Origin: DMER64 sp041652255
GTDB lineage: Bacteria; Bacteroidota; Bacteroidia; Bacteroidales; UBA932
NCBI GenBank assembly: GCA_041652255.1
Contig: JBAZHT010000079.1
Span: forward strand, 1-7,959
Direction of reading: 5' to 3'
DNA length: 7,959 nucleotides
Below, one piece after another: positions 5,286 through 7,959 of the stretch (position 1 is its first letter; each line of letters begins with the position of its first letter). A model generated the notes under the pieces. That model was given only the letters and a program-made list of their open reading frames with translations, did no database searches and was not told the origin of the DNA. Made by a program: the position numbers and the translations under genes.

Positions 5286-7121
5286 GTCGACACTCCTTTT
5301 TATAAAAGTATTCAGGGATTCTCCCTTGAGCAGGTTATTGGCCAGCAGGGCCAGGTCGCACACCTGGCTGATCAGGTTTTTGTCTTTTGATTCCCGTATC
5401 TTCTGTACGAGTGGGTGTTCAAAATTGACTACCAGTGAGTAAGACTCGGGCATGGAGCCCATGAAATTCATGCCTCCGCCCAAAGCAGACATTTCGCGGT
5501 AACGGCGCATCCATTCTCCCTGGGTGATCATGACCGGATTTTGCTGTGCTCCCAAATTCTCAAAGTTGACCGTAAAGGTGACGTCTTTTGGCAGAACTTC
5601 CTGAAAGGCTTCCCGGAGTTCTTTTTCTTCCTCTTCACTCATGTCCGGTTTGGATAACTCTTCTTTAGGGATCAGTTTTTCCGGAGCATCTGAATCTACA
5701 CGCACAAAGCGCACGTCTTTCATCTTGGATTCCAAGAGGTTGACAAAGTGGGCACACAGGGGAGAATCCAAAAGCAACACATCGTATCCTTTTTCTTTGG
5801 CGGCACTTATGTAGGCGAATTGTTCCTGGGTATTGGTGGCATACAGGTAGACCATCTTGTTGTCTTTGTCCTTCTGGTTGGGTTCAATAAGAGTCTGGTA
5901 TTCGTCAAAACTCAGGTATTTTTCGTCCGTATTTTTTAACAAGGCAAATTTTAGGGCCCTGTCGTAAAATTTTTCTTCCGTCAACATCCCGTATTCTATG
6001 AAGAGTTTCAGGTTGTCCCATTTTTCTTCCAGTGCGGGACGGTCGTTTTTGAATATCTCGTCAAGGCGGTCAGCCACCTTACGCGTTATGTGCGACGAAA
6101 TCTTCTTTACGTTGGAATCGCTTTGCAGATAACTGCGTGACACGTTCAGGGGAATGTCGGGAGAGTCTATTACCCCGTGCAGGAGTGTCAGAAAATCAGG
6201 TACAATATGCTCTACATTGTCAGTCACAAATACCTGGTTGCAATACAGTTGTATCTTATTCCGGGTTACTTCCAGTTTGTCCTTGATCTTGGGAAAATAC
6301 AACACGCCTGTAAGTTTGAAAGGATAATCCACATTCAGATGGATCCAGAAGAGGGGTTCTTCCGCAAACGGATAAAGTTTGCTGTAAAACTCCCTGTAGT
6401 CCTCCTCTTTGAGGTCGGCGGGTTTTCTTGACCAAAGGGGATTCACCTGGTTGATGATCCTGTCTTTGTCCAGGACAACCTCTTTGCCGTCTTTCCATTC
6501 TTTTTCCTTTCCGAAAGCGATCTCTACCGGAAGGAAGCTGCAGTATTTCTGAAGCAGATCATTGATCTTGCTTTCTTCCGCATAAGACTCGTATTCGGCG
6601 TAGAGGTGCAATATGATGTCGGTTCCGCGGTCTTCCTTCTCTGCAGATTCCAGGGTATATTCAGGGGTTCCCTTACAGGTCCACTTAACGGCCTGTGCCC
6701 CTTCCTGCCAGCTTCTGGTTATGATTTCCACTTTTTTGGCTACCATGAAACTGGAATAAAATCCCAATCCAAAATGGCCTATGATATTGTTTTCCTGATC
6801 TTTGTATTTTTCCAGGAATTCACCGGCACTCGAAAATGCGATCTGGTTGATGTATTTGTCCACTTCCTCATCCGTCATGCCAATACCTCTGTCAGAAACG
6901 GTTATTGTCTTTTTTGCCGGATCGGAGCTGACCCTGATGGTAAGGTCTCCCAATTCCCCTTTGATATCGCCTTTGGCGGCCAGGGCTTTGACTTTTTGTG
7001 TTGCATCTACTGCATTGGATATCAATTCCCTGAGAAATATCTCATGGTCTGAATACAAAAATTTTTTAATGATCGGAAAAATGTCCTGGGTAGTTACCCC
7101 TATAGTACCTTTGTTTTTCAT
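5277..7121 (-). CDS. htpG: Molecular chaperone HtpG (bacterial Hsp90)
   Basis: A 614-residue cytosolic homodimeric Hsp90 that uses ATP to remodel client proteins. I chose the ATG at 7121 because MKNKGTIGVTTQDIFPIIKK aligns with known HtpG N-termini; a GTG at 7169 would add 16 unrelated residues and run through an inverted repeat. The N-terminal ATPase domain (1 to about 220) has FLRELISNAVDA with E32 (catalytic) and N36 (magnesium), DRGIGM (77-82) and IGHFGLGFYSSF (114-125). The middle domain includes PLFWIHLNVDYPF and the conserved LNVSRSYLQ stretch. The C-terminal dimerisation domain ends LLKGESLNTFIKRSVDLL. From memory, Bacteroides HtpG is about 680 residues with a charged helical insert near the C-terminus; this protein lacks it. 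A weak AGGA lies 3 nt before the start. The gene overlaps the convergent oxidoreductase gene by 9 bp. Confidence 0.97.
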   Translation of the reverse strand: MKNKGTIGVTTQDIFPIIKKFLYSDHEIFLRELISNAVDATQKVKALAAKGDIKGELGDLTIRVSSDPAKKTITVSDRGIGMTDEEVDKYINQIAFSSAGEFLEKYKDQENNIIGHFGLGFYSSFMVAKKVEIITRSWQEGAQAVKWTCKGTPEYTLESAEKEDRGTDIILHLYAEYESYAEESKINDLLQKYCSFLPVEIAFGKEKEWKDGKEVVLDKDRIINQVNPLWSRKPADLKEEDYREFYSKLYPFAEEPLFWIHLNVDYPFKLTGVLYFPKIKDKLEVTRNKIQLYCNQVFVTDNVEHIVPDFLTLLHGVIDSPDIPLNVSRSYLQSDSNVKKISSHITRKVADRLDEIFKNDRPALEEKWDNLKLFIEYGMLTEEKFYDRALKFALLKNTDEKYLSFDEYQTLIEPNQKDKDNKMVYLYATNTQEQFAYISAAKEKGYDVLLLDSPLCAHFVNLLESKMKDVRFVRVDSDAPEKLIPKEELSKPDMSEEEEKELREAFQEVLPKDVTFTVNFENLGAQQNPVMITQGEWMRRYREMSALGGGMNFMGSMPESYSLVVNFEHPLVQKIRESKDKNLISQVCDLALLANNLLKGESLNTFIKRSVDLL

Positions 7122-7130
7122 AAATCCTAG

Positions 7131-7163
7131 TGGTTTTTGAATACTACGGGGTGTCAAAAACCA
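7131..7163. promoter_or_regulatory. Perfect 10-bp inverted repeat in the htpG upstream region
   Basis: TGGTTTTTGA (7131-7140) and TCAAAAACCA (7154-7163) are exact reverse complements separated by 13 nt (ATACTACGGGGTG). The element ends 9 nt before the htpG start codon and lies 21 nt past the stop of the upstream gene. It has no following T-run on either strand, so it is not a standard rho-independent terminator. It does not match CIRCE. It could be an operator, or an mRNA hairpin next to the htpG start. Confidence 0.75.
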
Positions 7164-7184
7164 TTCCACTCAGGAACAATATGA

Positions 7185-7959
7185 CTAATTGTCAGTACCG
7201 AAGAATTCCAGACATTGTTTGACCAGTCTTTCCTGCTGTTCTGTCGTTTTCAGCGTTTCAAGGGGAAATCCCAGGACTACGACACGGTATGCTCCTTTAT
7301 AGGCCACTCCGGCACTCAGCCGGTTATCCAGGTAGCGTAATATGGTATAGGCATCTTCACTGGCCGGTTCAAGGGCATCGGGGGATTCTACCGGATATAT
7401 ATCCTGATTCAGGTCGGTACAGAAGGAATAGACCGGATCACCTGATAGATCTTCGTCGTAAAAAGCTTTATAAGGCGAGGGGGCAGTCATAACTTCTCCG
7501 GTACGCGAGGCATGGTTGCTGCGGTGATTGACCCGGAGCACTTCCTGGGCAAAGATCCTTCCCAGACTGTCTTTTTGATAGCTTCCCCAGATATCGCTGG
7601 TAGTGTAGGCACCGCTGATCAGCATGTTGCCTCCTTTCCGGGCATACTGAGTGAGTTTTACCTGCAGGGAAGGCGGAAACGCCTTAAAGTCTGTCCGTGT
7701 GGTGAGGGTCCCTCCCCGGGTTACCTGTTTCTGTTTTCCAAGGATCAGGTCCAGGGCATGGAAATCAGCCGTGTTGTATTTGTCTGTTTCCGTAAACACT
7801 TCCAGGCTAGTGGAAACATAACTGTATCCGGCCCGGGCAAAAGCTTTCCCGTGAATAATGGGGTAATCGAACGTGTTGCCGGGTACTACTTTGTCCTCCC
7901 AGTCCGCATAACTGGTGCCAAATCCGGGGGCATCATCATCGGCCCAGCCGTTGCTGCGG
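7185..7959 (-). CDS. C-terminal part of a large xanthan lyase / golvesin-C-like secreted protein (5' end outside window)
   Basis: The frame is open to the right edge, giving 257 residues before the TAG at 7185-7187. I read the sequence upstream of 7799 as continuous coding: it begins RSNGWADDDAPGFGTSYADW and continues through NTFDYPIIHGKAFARAGYSYVSTS. The pattern HGKA..GYSYVSTS, then LDLILGKQKQ, GGNMLISGAYTTSD, and NHASRTGEV matches the C-terminal region of large Bacteroidales proteins annotated xanthan lyase or golvesin C-terminal-like, often with fibronectin type III domains. GGNMLISGAY suggests a glutamine-amidotransferase-like Rossmann fold, a structural guess. The annotated enzymatic name is inherited from weak similarity and should not be taken as a function. 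The stop lies 63 nt before the htpG start, on the same strand, so readthrough into htpG is possible. Confidence 0.75.
   Translation of the reverse strand, partial: RSNGWADDDAPGFGTSYADWEDKVVPGNTFDYPIIHGKAFARAGYSYVSTSLEVFTETDKYNTADFHALDLILGKQKQVTRGGTLTTRTDFKAFPPSLQVKLTQYARKGGNMLISGAYTTSDIWGSYQKDSLGRIFAQEVLRVNHRSNHASRTGEVMTAPSPYKAFYDEDLSGDPVYSFCTDLNQDIYPVESPDALEPASEDAYTILRYLDNRLSAGVAYKGAYRVVVLGFPLETLKTTEQQERLVKQCLEFFGTDN

Noticed and set aside
7131..7163. Inverted repeat considered as a rho-independent terminator of the upstream gene, or as CIRCE
   Set aside because: Neither strand has a T-run after the stem, the stem is A/T-rich, and the arms do not match the CIRCE sequence TTAGCACTC/GAGTGCTAA.
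7131..7163. TTGACA on the minus strand (7156-7151) as a sigma70-type -35 box for htpG
   Set aside because: No -10-like hexamer lies at 16-18 bp, and primary promoters in this phylum use TTTG/TAnnTTTG instead.
7122..7169. GTG start at 7169 for HtpG
   Set aside because: The extra 16 residues do not match HtpG N-termini and would be encoded across the inverted repeat. The ATG at 7121 gives the family start.

Overview
The window looks like chromosomal DNA of an anaerobic member of the Bacteroidota (Bacteroidales-like). This rests on four things. The HtpG resembles Bacteroides HtpG. The partial protein at the right edge resembles the xanthan lyase / golvesin-C-like secreted proteins common in Bacteroidales. 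Starts mostly lack a Shine-Dalgarno sequence. The one intergenic promoter region carries Bacteroidota-type -7 boxes (TAnnTTTG). The tungsten-type aldehyde oxidoreductase points to an anaerobic, ferredoxin-based metabolism. Species cannot be named from the sequence.

Layout, left to right. Positions 1-290 are non-coding and repetitive: an 80-bp unit twice in tandem (3 differences), a third degenerate copy, then an exact 15-bp duplication. A minus-strand operon fills 3090 down to 291. It encodes a ThiF-family adenylyltransferase, a 67-residue ThiS/MoaD-like sulfur carrier ending in Gly-Gly, a lipoprotein that appears to contain two copies of the sulfite-oxidase/molybdopterin-binding fold, and a WtpA-type tungstate/molybdate-binding lipoprotein. 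Spacings are 5, 20 and 3 nt. From a 44-bp gap, a 716-residue aldehyde:ferredoxin oxidoreductase (AOR/WOR family) gene is transcribed the other way (3135-5285). Its last 9 bases overlap the end of a convergent htpG gene (5277-7121, minus). A perfect 10-bp inverted repeat sits just upstream of htpG. The C-terminal 257 residues of a large, probably secreted, protein occupy 7185 to the right edge (minus).

The first five genes read as one functional unit. The likely scheme is that WtpA captures tungstate (or molybdate) outside the inner membrane. The ThiF/ThiS-like pair would supply activated sulfur, plausibly for the dithiolene of the pterin cofactor. The AOR uses the tungstopterin to oxidise an aldehyde and reduce ferredoxin in the cytoplasm. 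The role of the duplicated SUOX-fold lipoprotein is unknown, and it is the most novel component. No permease or ATPase for WtpA is in the window.

The most interesting non-coding signal is in the divergent gap. The two opposing -7 boxes form a near-perfect 21-bp palindrome, so the oxidoreductase and the cofactor/uptake operon seem to share one overlapping core promoter or operator. htpG and the partial right-hand gene look like ordinary flanking chromosome.
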